8,848 bases of DNA from Candidatus Poribacteria bacterium (lineage in GTDB: Bacteria; Poribacteria; WGA-4E; WGA-3G), in contig RKRO01000182.1 of assembly GCA_007571355.1 (NCBI GenBank), positions 1 to 8,848 of the forward strand, given 5' to 3'. Made by a program: the position numbers and the translations under genes. Shown here piece after piece: positions 1 to 6,957 of the stretch; position 1 is the stretch's first letter, and each line of letters begins with the position of its first letter. Below the pieces are notes generated by a model. It saw nothing but the letters and a program-made list of their open reading frames with translations, ran no database searches and was not told the DNA's origin.

Positions 1-675
1 GACTAAGGCAGGGAGTATCTGTAGCAACAAGATGTGTGAAAGTTTCTGGGCGACCCATTCTGGTTGTGGACACAATGTACGAAAAAGTTCTATTTCCTTA
101 TCGCCGTATATTTTCGAACAATTCGGCATGACGATGAGCAGCGGTAATTCAGGAAACGGATAGCGAAATAAAATCGGCGGCGGCAAAATATTGCCGACAG
201 CAGAAGAGGGTAAGAATGATGCTTTCTCTTCTGGGAATCGGTGTCCGCCATCTACGATAAACCCCCCTGTATCGAACGCTGCGACCCCAATGCCTGAGGT
301 GCCACCGCGTCCGACAGCCTGCGCGAGTTGTTGCGCGTTTAACCCGAATCCATATAACAGATTGACAGCCTGTGCGATACCGAGCGCGAGTTGTGTCCCT
401 GACCCGAATCCGCTATGCGTTGGGATTTCAGATTCAAATGTTAACTTGATTCCGGGGAACGGATAGGTCTGTTGGAGTCGATGAAGAACTGTGATGGTTC
501 GTTCACGGTATGCAGAAGTCGAGACATCAATATCTGTTGATTTTTCAGCGATGATTTGAAAATTGGGATCAGTGATCGTAAGACCGAATCCGCCATCAAT
601 TCGCCCTAATGCACCATTCAGATCCAGTAAAGAAAAGTGTAACCGGGACGGTGTTGTGATTTTGACGTGGTGCAT
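1..675 (-). CDS. mptG: Beta-ribofuranosylaminobenzene 5'-phosphate synthase (beta-RFAP synthase), GHMP-kinase fold; C-terminus cut by window edge
   Basis: Beta-RFAP synthase joins phosphoribosyl pyrophosphate to a 4-aminobenzoate-type acceptor with loss of CO2 and PPi, the first committed step of (tetrahydro)methanopterin synthesis. It is a cytoplasmic member of the GHMP superfamily. Reading the complement from the ATG at 675 gives 225 codons with no stop up to base 1. Family hallmarks: the N-terminal block SRLHFSLLDLNGALGRIDGG (residues 10-29), the glycine-rich GHMP phosphate-binding loop HSGFGSGTQLALG (87-99), and GRGGTSGIGVAAFDTGG (122-138) followed by VDGGH (141-145). Full-length members have roughly 300-330 residues, so about a third is missing to the left. 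It starts 39 bases after the S55 peptidase stop on the same strand, so it is probably co-transcribed. No good Shine-Dalgarno lies before the ATG; the start rests on the N-terminal motif beginning a few residues later. The family call is firm. The substrate, and hence a methanopterin pathway in this organism, is inferred from homology. Confidence 0.85.
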   Translation of the reverse strand, partial: MHHVKITTPSRLHFSLLDLNGALGRIDGGFGLTITDPNFQIIAEKSTDIDVSTSAYRERTITVLHRLQQTYPFPGIKLTFESEIPTHSGFGSGTQLALGIAQAVNLLYGFGLNAQQLAQAVGRGGTSGIGVAAFDTGGFIVDGGHRFPEEKASFLPSSAVGNILPPPILFRYPFPELPLLIVMPNCSKIYGDKEIELFRTLCPQPEWVAQKLSHILLLQILPALV

Positions 676-714
676 GGTGAGAATTTAAGTGTGGAAAAAG
701 CTCGAAAAAGTTAA

Positions 715-2565
715 TTATTCGGCATTTCTGTCTACAACAAGCTCAAGTGAACGGATACCGTAGATAACATAATTTGTTGCATGTGTGTCGCGATGTAAAG
801 CAGTCCCGAATGTGTAGCCACTTTCACCGATCTGTTTTGCCGAATTCATTACAGCCATTACAGAGGTCGGCAGACCAGAGAATTCCTCACCTTGAACTGT
901 CAATCCGGGTTCTGTTCGTAAGAGTTCTAAGATAATATCTGTATGGGTTTCATGCTGCTGTAAAAGCTTAACGAGTTGATTGATATTTTTGGGACGAAAG
1001 TTAAGTGGTGCCCGTGAACGTTGCCGTTGTGCGTCTGTGGTCGCACTCATTGCGGATACAGTGATAAGTCCATCAGGTGCATCGTCTGGGATTCTAATTG
1101 TGATATTTTCGGTTTTTAGATGTTCGAGGTAGGGACGCAATGTAATCGTTACGTCAACTGTTTCGCCTGGGCGATAGCGTAGTTTATCAACTTGAAGCCT
1201 TTCAATCCACGCGCTTCTCCGTTTATCTTCTAATTTCAGGTTAAGTGCTATCTTCTCAAACTCGATTTGTGTATACGGATTATTGCTTAGTTGTAAAAGT
1301 GGATTTCGAAGGATTCTTGTAATGCCGCCCCCGGTTGATCCGCCTGAGGTATAAACACTTTTATAGATGAGTTCCCGATAAACGAGCTCCGGTTGTGCTT
1401 TTAAGGTGATTGTCGCATCCATCGTCAATGTGTGGTTCGCTGAGGAAAATTCTAACGCCCGAACGAGTGACTCTGCACCATTTTCAATATGGACAGGTGA
1501 AAAGCTGCGATGCCGAATGACTTCATAAGATTTGTGATGCTGTTTGCCATCAACGGTTTCCATATTAAGCGTCACGGGGATGTAAGATCGGTGTCTACCA
1601 ATGATGCCGGCGATAGCCGCTTGTCTGTCTTGAACCAGGGTTCCGATGAGTTGTGTAGGGGATGCGACTTTGAAAGACCTATAAGTTCCCGGCATAATAA
1701 AGTGAACGTATCCGCCGGAAATCGCAAGGTTGACGTTGCCTTCGCCGTCTCTTGAGTGTCCGTAAGCGAGGAGTTGACCCCCGTCAATATAGGTAATAGT
1801 CCCGTAACCAAACGCGGCATAATCGCCCCGTGCGTATGCGACACCGACGATCTGCCCCTGCTCAATAGGCGATTTTTTAACCGGACTTCCACCGCTTGGT
1901 GCCTCAAGTGGCATCAGATTGAATTTATCAAAAAGTGGTTGATAGAACCGCATCGCATCAGAATTGACACCCGACATTGCAACCGGCATCGGCAACTGTT
2001 CGGATAGGGCATCCATCTGAAAATCATTGAGAGGTTGTTGCGTGTATGGGCGGTTGTACCTTGGAAAGAGAGAGACAGCGGGATTAGGCCCCTCTGCCAC
2101 GGTTTCTGTGCCGAGATTAAACAGTTGCGTTCCTTGGTAACTTAGATTTGGTTCCATGCCGAATTCGGTAACCTTCACCATAAACTCAATGGGTGTTATC
2201 CCGAAAAGGTTTGCATGTTCACGTTGGTTTCGATAACTTCTTGAGAGGGCCCCCATGAGTCTGCCGTTAATATACATTGGACTTCCACTCATTCCACCGG
2301 CAGAACCTGTCTTCTTAAAATTGTCGCTTACCCCTTTTGCCCACACGATATGTAGTCCTGGGAAACGGTCATAATAGACGCTAACGACCTCAAAATCGAA
2401 TTCCGCAACGGTTGTTCCGGAGAAGACGGTATAACCTTTACCTTTCATCCCCGGTTTTACCTCAGAGAGCGGCATGAATTTTGCTGCGTCCCACTTAATC
2501 TGGGCATGCGCAGAGCAGACGGTAAGGCAGAAAGTGGCAAAGAAAAAAAGGAACGTTTTTCTCAT
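715..2565 (-). CDS. Secreted SpoIVB-type (peptidase family S55) serine protease domain protein, Ser-before-His domain order
   Basis: 616-residue exported protein. Residues 1-21 form a Sec signal peptide (MRK, hydrophobic core, AHA|Q cleavage). Residues 36-50 (VKPGMKGKGYTVFSG) start the domain typical of long S55 proteins. The nucleophile motif GGMSGSPMYINGRLMGAL is at 90-107, with predicted catalytic Ser93 and a candidate acidic partner Asp81, followed by FGITPIE (121-127). A second block, GYGTITYIDGGQLLAYGHS (253-271), supplies the predicted catalytic His270, then FKVASPTQLIGTLVQDRQ (298-315) and GIIGR. In Bacillus SpoIVB the His block precedes the Ser block, so the order here is reversed. 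Residues about 455-616 form a beta-rich C-terminal region (YRPGETVDVTITLRPY at 464-479) of unknown role. The ATG directly follows the ATPase stop codon (TAAATG), implying translational coupling and a link with the export machine. Homologues of this layout are usually annotated 'SpoIVB peptidase S55 domain-containing protein'. Activity and substrate are unknown, and a sporulation role is unlikely in this context. Confidence 0.85.
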   Translation of the reverse strand: MRKTFLFFFATFCLTVCSAHAQIKWDAAKFMPLSEVKPGMKGKGYTVFSGTTVAEFDFEVVSVYYDRFPGLHIVWAKGVSDNFKKTGSAGGMSGSPMYINGRLMGALSRSYRNQREHANLFGITPIEFMVKVTEFGMEPNLSYQGTQLFNLGTETVAEGPNPAVSLFPRYNRPYTQQPLNDFQMDALSEQLPMPVAMSGVNSDAMRFYQPLFDKFNLMPLEAPSGGSPVKKSPIEQGQIVGVAYARGDYAAFGYGTITYIDGGQLLAYGHSRDGEGNVNLAISGGYVHFIMPGTYRSFKVASPTQLIGTLVQDRQAAIAGIIGRHRSYIPVTLNMETVDGKQHHKSYEVIRHRSFSPVHIENGAESLVRALEFSSANHTLTMDATITLKAQPELVYRELIYKSVYTSGGSTGGGITRILRNPLLQLSNNPYTQIEFEKIALNLKLEDKRRSAWIERLQVDKLRYRPGETVDVTITLRPYLEHLKTENITIRIPDDAPDGLITVSAMSATTDAQRQRSRAPLNFRPKNINQLVKLLQQHETHTDIILELLRTEPGLTVQGEEFSGLPTSVMAVMNSAKQIGESGYTFGTALHRDTHATNYVIYGIRSLELVVDRNAE

Positions 2566-3270
2566 TTAATTGCCGCCATTTTCCTGATGTCCATTCTGTT
2601 TAATATCCCGTTCGATTAAACCGTCTCGGATGTGAAGGACACGTTTGGCGTGTTCAGCGACTTCGGGTTCATGTGTCACCATGATGATGGTATTGCCTTC
2701 ATCGTTCAAACGGTTAAAGATCGTCATAATTTCTTCGCCGGAACGCGTGTCCAGGTTTCCTGTTGGTTCATCAGCGAAGATCATTGATGGGTTATTGACC
2801 AAGGCCCGTGCAATGGCGACACGTTGAATTTGCCCACCGGACAACTCTGTGGATTTGTGATCCACGCGGTCTGCCAGGCCGACGGCTTCCAATGCTTCAA
2901 ACGCGCGTCGTTTGCGTTCTTTTCTGCCCATGCCGGCGTAAATAAGCGGTAGTTCAACGTTGTTCAGTGCACTCGTTCGCGGCAGAAGGTTAAACGACTG
3001 AAACACAAACCCGATCTTTTTGTTCCGAATGTCTGCAAGCCGATTGTCAGAAAGTTTGCCGACCTCTTCCCCTTCGAGGTAGTATTCACCCGATGTCGGT
3101 GTCGCGAGACATCCGAGAATATCCATCATGGTCGATTTACCGGAACCGGAGGGTCCCATAATTGCGATGAATTCGCCTGCTGTTATAGAGAAGGACACAC
3201 CTCGCAATGCATGTACCTGTACATCACCCATTTGGTAGACCTTCGTTAAATCTTTGACATCTATTAACAC
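2566..3270 (-). CDS. ABC transporter ATP-binding protein, MacB/LolD/FtsE-like (MacAB-type export)
   Basis: 234-residue cytoplasmic ATPase that would power an FtsX-fold permease in a lipoprotein-release or macrolide/peptide-export (mechanotransmission) type system. All nucleotide-binding motifs are intact: Walker A GPSGSGKST (39-47), Q-loop FVFQSFNLLPR (88-98, Gln91), signature LSGGQ (143-147), Walker B MIFADE (163-168) running into PTGNLDT, and the switch His200 in MVTHE. The Q-loop context (QSFNLLP) and PTGNLDT are typical of the MacB/LolD clade. The start is GTG at 3270, supported by a perfect AAGGAGG 7 bases upstream. Length is normal for a free-standing ATPase; MacB itself is an ATPase-permease fusion of roughly 650 residues, so the membrane part must be encoded separately. 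The next gene downstream, where a permease would be expected, is the S55 peptidase; no permease lies in the window. The upstream neighbours are the adaptor and the outer-membrane factor. Confidence 0.95.
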   Translation of the reverse strand: MLIDVKDLTKVYQMGDVQVHALRGVSFSITAGEFIAIMGPSGSGKSTMMDILGCLATPTSGEYYLEGEEVGKLSDNRLADIRNKKIGFVFQSFNLLPRTSALNNVELPLIYAGMGRKERKRRAFEALEAVGLADRVDHKSTELSGGQIQRVAIARALVNNPSMIFADEPTGNLDTRSGEEIMTIFNRLNDEGNTIIMVTHEPEVAEHAKRVLHIRDGLIERDIKQNGHQENGGN

Positions 3271-3277
3271 GGGATTT

Positions 3278-3284
3278 CCTCCTT
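3278..3284 (-). promoter_or_regulatory. Strong Shine-Dalgarno for the ABC ATPase (decides GTG start)
   Basis: On the minus strand AAGGAGG is followed by a 7-base spacer (AAATCCC) and then GTG at 3270-3268. This near-ideal site fixes the unusual GTG initiation codon of the ATPase and shows the ATPase is independently and efficiently initiated within the polycistronic message. Confidence 0.85.
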
Positions 3285-3306
3285 AGACGGACAGACGGAA
3301 AGACGG
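3283..3306. repeat. Three tandem 8-bp repeats (NNAGACGG) in the adaptor-ATPase gap
   Basis: The plus strand reads TTAGACGG, ACAGACGG, AAAGACGG back to back; the six-base core AGACGG recurs with an exact 8-base period at 3285-3290, 3293-3298 and 3301-3306. The array fills much of the 51-base gap between the adaptor stop and the ATPase start, immediately upstream of the ATPase Shine-Dalgarno on the message. It could be replication slippage or a site in the 5' region of the ATPase that tunes translation; the sequence does not decide. Confidence 0.7.
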
Positions 3307-3321
3307 TACTTCGTAAGTCTT

Positions 3322-5289
3322 CTACTCGTCTTCTTCATCTGTCCCCGTTTGTCCTTTCGTTAATTCTTGTATAGAGGGGACGAAAACACGATCCCCTTCT
3401 TTCAAACCGCCTGTGATTTGGAAGTGTGTGTTATTGCGCTGCCCGATTGTGATATGGGTTTTCGTGCCCTTTTGTTCTTTATTTTTGCTTGGTTCACCGG
3501 TATCTAACATAACAAAGTATTGTCTCTCACTATTCACTTCTGCTTCTATATCTGGAAGGACGTTTTGGTCGGAGATAACAATCCCGATCTTTGTCGGGCC
3601 CTTGCGTAAACCTTTCTGGTCATCTTCAAGCAGAATTTCGAGGTTACCACGTGTTTTTTCTGGATAAACTTTTCCGACGTGTCCGGCAAAATTCTTTCCA
3701 ACAAGATTCCGAACTTTGAGTGCTTGCCCTTCCTGAAATTGTGTGAGATCCGCCGAATTTATGTTGGCTTTAACAGTGAAAATCTGTGGGCTTAGTACGG
3801 ATGGAATCGGCAATTGCAGGATATCCGATTCTTCAAACACAATAATATCAACATCTGCGGACATACCGGGTCGTAATTCAGGTGGTGAACCGATGACCTC
3901 TACATCTACCTCAAAGGTAATGACAGAGCTCTGATTTCCGGGACCGCGCTGTGTTGCGCTCGGTGAAATTTCGCTCACTCGCCCGGGAAAAACGCGACCG
4001 GGATAGCTATCAACGGTGATTTCGGCGCGTTGATCTTCGTTTATTTTTCCAATTTCCACCTGATTGATTTGTGTCCTCACTATCATCTGGTCGAGGTCAG
4101 CGATACGCATGATGGCTTCACCACGTGAAAATGCTGAGCGCCCTGAGGTGATAATTTCCCCTTCTTCCACAATAAGGCGGGTAATTGTTCCTGCCATAGG
4201 TGCAGTGACGGTTGTCCATTCATAGCGTTCTTGCTGGGAGTCGAGTTGGCTTTGCGCTTGGAGGAGACTCGCCTCTGCGCTCACCTTTGAATGTTTTGTT
4301 AACTCCTTTTCTTCTTCTGTTGTTTCTTGTATCTGTTGGAGTCGGGTTTGTGAATCTTCAAGTTCCGCTTCATATTGCTTCTGCTGCGCTTTTAGGGACT
4401 CTTTAAGCGTCTCAACGTTCTTTTGATTGAGCGCGAGCGTCGATTCTCGGTTCTCTATGGCTTTCTTGCGGGTATTCAGGTTCTCTTCTTGGGATTTTAT
4501 GGTTTCCTTTTGTGATTCTACCTCTTTAAGAGCCGTATCGTACTGCGACTTCGCAACAACGAGTTGCCGCTGAGAATCCTCCAACGCCTGCTTTGAAATG
4601 AGTTTCTTCTCATAAAGTTCTTTATTCCGCTCATGCTCGGACGCTGTCGTCTCATAGGAGATTTTCGCGGATTCAACAGAGGATTCTGCGCGTTCGAGGG
4701 TTAGTTTTGCTTGCTGCAATCCGATTTCTGCCTGCTTCAACGCGATGTTATCTTGATCCAGAGAGTTCTTTGTCGTTGCGACCAGCGTTTCAGCCTCTGT
4801 AATCCGTTGCTGTGTATTTGCGACGAACGAATCCAGGGTGGCTCGCGCCTTTAAAACAGAATTTTGCGCTTGTGCGAGACTACTTTCCTGCTGTTTCTCT
4901 GTAATTTTGATCCGCAGTTGTGCGCGTTCAAGTTCTGCCTTTCGCGCCTTGAGGTTCGCTTCTGCTTGCTTCTTTTGCTCCAGAATTTGCTTTTCATCAA
5001 TGCGAAGAAGCGGTTGGCCCATCTCAACCTCTTGTGCTTCATCAACGAGGATTTCAACGATCTCGCCTTCCACATTTGAGCGAACATCTATCTCTATAAA
5101 GGAGCGTAAGGTGCCGGATTCACGAACGCGAACAAGAAATTCGCCGCGACGGACGACTTCTTGCTTGACTTCGGTTTCTTTTTTTTTGCCACCGAAGTTG
5201 ATGTTCATACGGGTAGTGCCGATTGCGCCGAGGCTAATGACGACGATAGCCACTCCCCCGATGATAAGCCACTTCTTACGATTTTTCAT
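3322..5289 (-). CDS. Periplasmic adaptor (membrane fusion protein), HlyD/MacA family, with an exceptionally long coiled-coil hairpin and a duplicated beta-barrel
   Basis: 655-residue adaptor expected to link an inner-membrane ABC transporter to the TolC-like channel. Residues 7-25 are one N-terminal membrane anchor after a basic KNRKK start. A first lipoyl half (about 57-98, ending GQPLLRID) leads into a continuous heptad-rich hairpin of about 99-355, closing with the second lipoyl half (WTTVTAPMAGTITRLIVEEG, 358-377). The hairpin tip carries the TolC-docking pattern RxxxLxxxxxxS as R221, L225, S232 (ERNKELYEKKLIS). A beta-barrel follows (402-484, VRTQINQVEIG to GMSADVDIIV), then a second similar barrel-like unit (505-572, VKANINSADLTQ to KIGIVI) and a membrane-proximal end (about 585-641, GLKEGDRVFVPS). 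MacA-type adaptors are usually under 400 residues. The ATG lies two bases after the TolC-like gene stop and the ATPase follows, so the trio forms one machine. Family is certain; cargo unknown. Confidence 0.93.
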   Translation of the reverse strand: MKNRKKWLIIGGVAIVVISLGAIGTTRMNINFGGKKKETEVKQEVVRRGEFLVRVRESGTLRSFIEIDVRSNVEGEIVEILVDEAQEVEMGQPLLRIDEKQILEQKKQAEANLKARKAELERAQLRIKITEKQQESSLAQAQNSVLKARATLDSFVANTQQRITEAETLVATTKNSLDQDNIALKQAEIGLQQAKLTLERAESSVESAKISYETTASEHERNKELYEKKLISKQALEDSQRQLVVAKSQYDTALKEVESQKETIKSQEENLNTRKKAIENRESTLALNQKNVETLKESLKAQQKQYEAELEDSQTRLQQIQETTEEEKELTKHSKVSAEASLLQAQSQLDSQQERYEWTTVTAPMAGTITRLIVEEGEIITSGRSAFSRGEAIMRIADLDQMIVRTQINQVEIGKINEDQRAEITVDSYPGRVFPGRVSEISPSATQRGPGNQSSVITFEVDVEVIGSPPELRPGMSADVDIIVFEESDILQLPIPSVLSPQIFTVKANINSADLTQFQEGQALKVRNLVGKNFAGHVGKVYPEKTRGNLEILLEDDQKGLRKGPTKIGIVISDQNVLPDIEAEVNSERQYFVMLDTGEPSKNKEQKGTKTHITIGQRNNTHFQITGGLKEGDRVFVPSIQELTKGQTGTDEEDE

Positions 5290-5291
5290 CT

Positions 5292-6692
5292 TTACTGTAG
5301 CACTCCCATTGCATCCTGCAGACGGATTTGTGCGATTTTGTAGTCATAGAATGCATTGACCTCATTTGTCAACGCTTGTGCGTAACTTGTTTGCGCGTCA
5401 AGCAATTCAAGTAGGATAGCCTTTCCGACATCAAAACGTCCTTGAATGACCTCTAAACTTGATTGCGCATTGAGCACCTGTTTTTGGGAAATATCAACAG
5501 CTTTTTCACTCCGCGCAAGGTTCAGATAGGCTTGCCTTACAGCGAGCGCAACGCTTCGCTCTAAGTCGCTGACATTTTCACGCGCCTGTTCCAACTGCAT
5601 TTTTATTTCTTTAACGCGATTTCCCAAAACGCCGCCGTCAAAGAGCGTGAAATTTAGGGAAACCCCTGCGCTCCAACTCCGGAAATCAGAGAAGTTCTGA
5701 CGCTCGCGGAGGTAATCATCAAGATTAACGTTATAATCAACATCTGCGTTCAAACGGGGCCAGCGTTGTAACCTTGCTAAGGTTAGGCTCCATTCTTGCG
5801 ATCTGAGTTGGGCTTGCCGCTCTTCAAACTCAGGACGGCTGTTAAGAGCAATCTGAATCGCTTCTTCGATCGGCATCTCTATCCGTTCAATCGTTCCGCG
5901 GTCTTGGTATAGTTGATAGGATTCATCAACAGAGACCATAAGTAACTGACCCGGATCCAATCCGAGGAGACGGGGTAGCGTTGCCTGCGCGATTTGCAGT
6001 GAATTGATATTGTTAATGAGTGATAACTGATCATTTGCTTCTCGGACCTCGGCGGTAGCGATATCTGCGGGTATCAGGGTGCCTGCTTCCTCGAAATCCC
6101 TCGTTCGTTGTGTGTTCTCTTGCGATCTTTCGAGAATTTGTTCGCTGACTTTGACAAGTTCCTGTCTTTTAAGAATATCGTAGTAAGCCACTGTAATGTC
6201 AAGGATTATGTCTTGTTTCGTCCTTTCATTTCGACTCACAGTCGCGGTTAAATTTTCTTTTGCTTGTGCAAAATTGCCTTCTCGCTGCCCGTTATCCCAA
6301 AGCGTGTAGACCCCGCGGAGTCCTAAATTGTAGTTTTCAGGTTCAAAACCGAAGTCGAGGCGGTCAGAAAAATCGTAGCTGCCGTTTGAGAAAATTTGTG
6401 GCAAATATCCGGAACGCGCGTTTTTGACTCGGAGTTCCTGTATTGCGAGATTCAGGCGCGCGTTTCGCATGCTTGTTGATTTTTCCAAACCTATCTGGAT
6501 ACACTGTTCGAGCGTCAACGGTTGCGATAGGTCAATTGCATTGGCAGGTTCCTGTGCGCCGACACTCAGAACTACGGCAAGTTGAAAGATAAATGTAAGT
6601 AGTCGCAGCACGTTTTGAAAGTTGGCACCCCGTGCCTTTAGGGAAGTTGTAAATTTGGATAACACAGTAAACTGAATTTTCCCGTGAATCAT
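5292..6692 (-). CDS. TolC-family outer-membrane efflux protein (OEP)
   Basis: 466-residue outer-membrane factor that would form the trimeric channel-tunnel of the tripartite exporter. Numbering from the ATG at 6692, a long basic N-region precedes a hydrophobic stretch (about 28-43, VLRLLTFIFQLAVVLS) with VGA|Q as likely signal cleavage. Two OEP repeats follow: the first about 56-245, starting LTLEQCIQIGLEKS, with beta-strand segments around YNLGLRGVYTLWDNGQREG (121-139); the second about 275-466, with WSAGVSLNFTLFDGG (340-354), the long helix SDLERSVALAVRQAYLNLAR (375-394) and the C-terminal GKAILLELLDAQTSYAQA (423-440). The total length is typical. A longer form from an ATG at 6710 exists, but that ATG has no ribosome site, whereas AAGGAG lies 6 bases before the ATG at 6692, so the shorter form is chosen. 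First gene of the leftward operon; its stop is two bases from the adaptor start. Confidence 0.92.
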   Translation of the reverse strand: MIHGKIQFTVLSKFTTSLKARGANFQNVLRLLTFIFQLAVVLSVGAQEPANAIDLSQPLTLEQCIQIGLEKSTSMRNARLNLAIQELRVKNARSGYLPQIFSNGSYDFSDRLDFGFEPENYNLGLRGVYTLWDNGQREGNFAQAKENLTATVSRNERTKQDIILDITVAYYDILKRQELVKVSEQILERSQENTQRTRDFEEAGTLIPADIATAEVREANDQLSLINNINSLQIAQATLPRLLGLDPGQLLMVSVDESYQLYQDRGTIERIEMPIEEAIQIALNSRPEFEERQAQLRSQEWSLTLARLQRWPRLNADVDYNVNLDDYLRERQNFSDFRSWSAGVSLNFTLFDGGVLGNRVKEIKMQLEQARENVSDLERSVALAVRQAYLNLARSEKAVDISQKQVLNAQSSLEVIQGRFDVGKAILLELLDAQTSYAQALTNEVNAFYDYKIAQIRLQDAMGVLQ

Positions 6693-6697
6693 TAACG

Positions 6698-6704
6698 TCT
6701 CCTT
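6698..6704 (-). promoter_or_regulatory. Shine-Dalgarno of the TolC-like gene (sets start at 6692)
   Basis: The minus strand reads AAGGAGA then CGTTA then ATG (6692-6690); the AAGGAG core is six bases from the ATG. The site lies inside the six-codon extension that an upstream ATG at 6710 would add, which argues that this extension is untranslated leader. Confidence 0.8.
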
Positions 6705-6762
6705 GTCCATTCCGATGCTTATAGATGTGCTTTTGAAGCGGACATCTTATGGCGGTCAAAGT

Positions 6763-6780
6763 TTCTAACAGTTCTAACGG
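6763..6780. repeat. Tandem 9-bp repeat TTCTAACRG x2
   Basis: TTCTAACAG is followed directly by TTCTAACGG on the plus strand, about 70-90 bases upstream of the TolC-like start codon. One mismatch in nine. The position in the leader or promoter of the exporter operon makes a paired regulator site possible, but no known operator is recognised. Confidence 0.6.
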
Positions 6781-6801
6781 TCAGTTCGGTTGTCCATTCC
6801 A

Positions 6802-6837
6802 CCCAAACTGTATGCTTATCCCAAACTGTATGCTTAT
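6802..6837. repeat. Perfect tandem 18-bp repeat upstream of the exporter operon
   Basis: CCCAAACTGTATGCTTAT occurs twice head-to-tail with no mismatch (6802-6819, 6820-6837). The unit is close to two helical turns, as expected for side-by-side protein sites, but slippage duplication is equally possible. The ATGCTTAT part and the preceding TTGTCCATTCC (6790-6800) recur near the TolC-like start (TTGTCCATTCC at 6703-6713, ATGCTTATAGAT at 6715-6726), so the region seems built from repeated copies of one leader motif. Confidence 0.85.
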
Positions 6838-6854
6838 ATAGATTATCGCGTCAA
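6825..6854 (-). promoter_or_regulatory. Candidate sigma70-like promoter for the leftward exporter operon
   Basis: On the minus strand TTGACG (6854-6849) is separated by 18 bases from TACAGT (6830-6825), which matches TATAAT at four of six positions. This would leave a leader of roughly 120-130 bases before the TolC-like ATG. The -10 element falls in the second 18-bp repeat copy. The match is modest and other AT-rich hexamers nearby could serve. Confidence 0.3.
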
Positions 6855-6957
6855 TATAGTTTTGTGAATTTCGTCGCGTGTCAGCCCCGATTTCTAAGGG
6901 TGAGTTTTAATTTGAGATAGCACCCAAAAGACTTTATCTATATATTTTGACGCAATA
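6844..6957. repeat. Imperfect long inverted repeat (MITE-like or paired divergent -35 elements)
   Basis: The left arm TATCGCGTCAATATAG (6844-6859) is matched by the reverse complement of 6938-6957, which reads TATTGCGTCAAAATATATAG; the core GCGTCAA is identical. Inside, GGGTG (6898-6902) pairs with CACCC (6921-6925) across an 18-base loop. The unit of about 115 bp could be a small non-autonomous element. The arms also present outward-facing TTGACG hexamers, so they could be the -35 boxes of two divergent promoters. No clear target-site duplication is seen. Confidence 0.45.

Noticed and set aside
191..466. 91-residue plus-strand open frame at the left end
   Set aside because: Low-complexity Pro/Asn/Ala composition, antisense to the conserved GHMP motifs of the beta-RFAP synthase, which clearly reads on the minus strand.
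4838..5359. 173-residue plus-strand open frame antisense to the adaptor gene
   Set aside because: Rich in Arg/Ser/Cys as expected from the complement of a coiled-coil coding region (Glu/Lys/Ala/Gln codons). It has no motif, and it crosses the adaptor/TolC junction. It is a shadow frame.
6693..6710. Upstream ATG at 6710 as start of the TolC-like gene
   Set aside because: It would add six residues that span the AAGGAG ribosome site belonging to the ATG at 6692, and it has no Shine-Dalgarno of its own.
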